From Methylobacter sp. (GTDB taxonomy: Bacteria > Pseudomonadota > Gammaproteobacteria > Methylococcales > Methylomonadaceae): a stretch of DNA of 6,042 bases. A program made the position numbers and the translations under genes. Below the pieces are notes generated by a model. The model saw nothing but the letters and a program-made list of their open reading frames with translations. It was not told where the DNA came from and searched no databases. The stretch is taken from contig JAQTLI010000191.1 of the NCBI GenBank assembly GCA_028714995.1, forward strand, positions 1-6,042, in the 5' to 3' direction. Of this stretch, positions 5,968-6,042 are shown one piece after another (within the stretch, counting starts at the first letter, position 1; each line of letters begins with the position of its first letter).

Positions 5968-6042
5968 AGGAGTACAGGAAGCGTAACGTTAGTGGAGCGG
6001 TGTACGACGACCCCCGCGTAGCCGTAGCGGTCGGGCGTTTTG
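5964..6042. other. Foreign-looking sequence joined to the broken helicase (possible insertion edge)
   Basis: From GTG 5964 on, no frame continues the HelD protein, and G+C rises to about 61% over 79 bases. The stretch contains GTACA (5972-5976) complementary to TGTAC (6001-6005), the palindrome TAACGTTA (5984-5991), and a bulged hairpin. In that hairpin CCC-CCGC (6011-6017) pairs with GCGG (6027-6030) and GGG (6033-6035). The loop region holds two tandem copies of CGTAGC (6017-6028). One frame, from GTG 5964, stays open to the edge (VKEYRKRNVSGAVYDD...), but it resembles no family I recognise. This structure would suit the end of a mobile element, a small palindromic element or a group II intron. 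The 5' end GTGAAG is not the usual intron GTGYG, so the type is left open. Confidence 0.45.

Noticed and set aside
5950..5975. Programmed frameshift at GGGTTTTCC to continue the helicase
   Set aside because: The alternative frames after 5964 do not contain the conserved HelD C-terminus, so a shift would not restore the protein.
5984..5991. TAACGTTA with its flanks as an integron attC core
   Set aside because: The flanking bases do not fit GTTRRRY or RYYYAAC, and no attC-like arrangement of paired boxes is present.

Overview
The window looks like a chromosomal stretch from a gammaproteobacterium. The Skp chaperone, the helicase IV (HelD) homologue and the small EEWLW-type membrane protein all fit that group. 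The low-to-middle G+C content and protein flavour would suit a methanotroph (Methylococcales), but that is a guess from general resemblance, not proof. All recognisable genes lie on the + strand. There is no rRNA, tRNA or CRISPR array.

Layout from left to right. (1) 1-336: the 3' half of a DJ-1/PfpI family gene, most like isonitrile hydratase, cut by the window edge. (2) 337-655: a 319-base gap with an imperfect 17-18 base direct repeat just ahead of a TATAAT box. (3) 656-1156: skp/ompH, a periplasmic chaperone, here without its usual neighbours bamA and lpxD. (4) 1157-1340: a gap rich in hairpins. (5) 1341-1783: a decayed GGDEF-EAL (cyclic di-GMP turnover) gene with one large internal deletion and two frameshifts. 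(6) 1784-2094: a 311-base gap with a weak terminator and the ribosome binding site of the next gene. (7) 2095-2943: a six-helix voltage-gated K+ channel with a C-terminal zinc ribbon. (8) 3123-3560: a small integral membrane protein of unknown function. (9) 3619-5967: a helicase IV-like superfamily 1 helicase with a restriction-endonuclease-like domain embedded between its ATPase motifs. (10) 5964-6042: unrelated, more G+C-rich sequence that stops the helicase frame before motif VI, probably the edge of an insertion or a rearrangement junction.

The genes do not form an obvious pathway. Most have their own spacing and signals, so this reads as a run of independent housekeeping or accessory genes. 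Only the small membrane protein and the helicase are close enough for co-transcription to be plausible. The two disrupted genes (GGDEF-EAL and helicase) show that the locus has undergone decay and rearrangement. I see no clear new multi-gene system. The points most worth checking are the helicase truncation with the foreign-looking right edge, the nuclease-like domain inside the helicase, and the readable decay history of the GGDEF-EAL gene.
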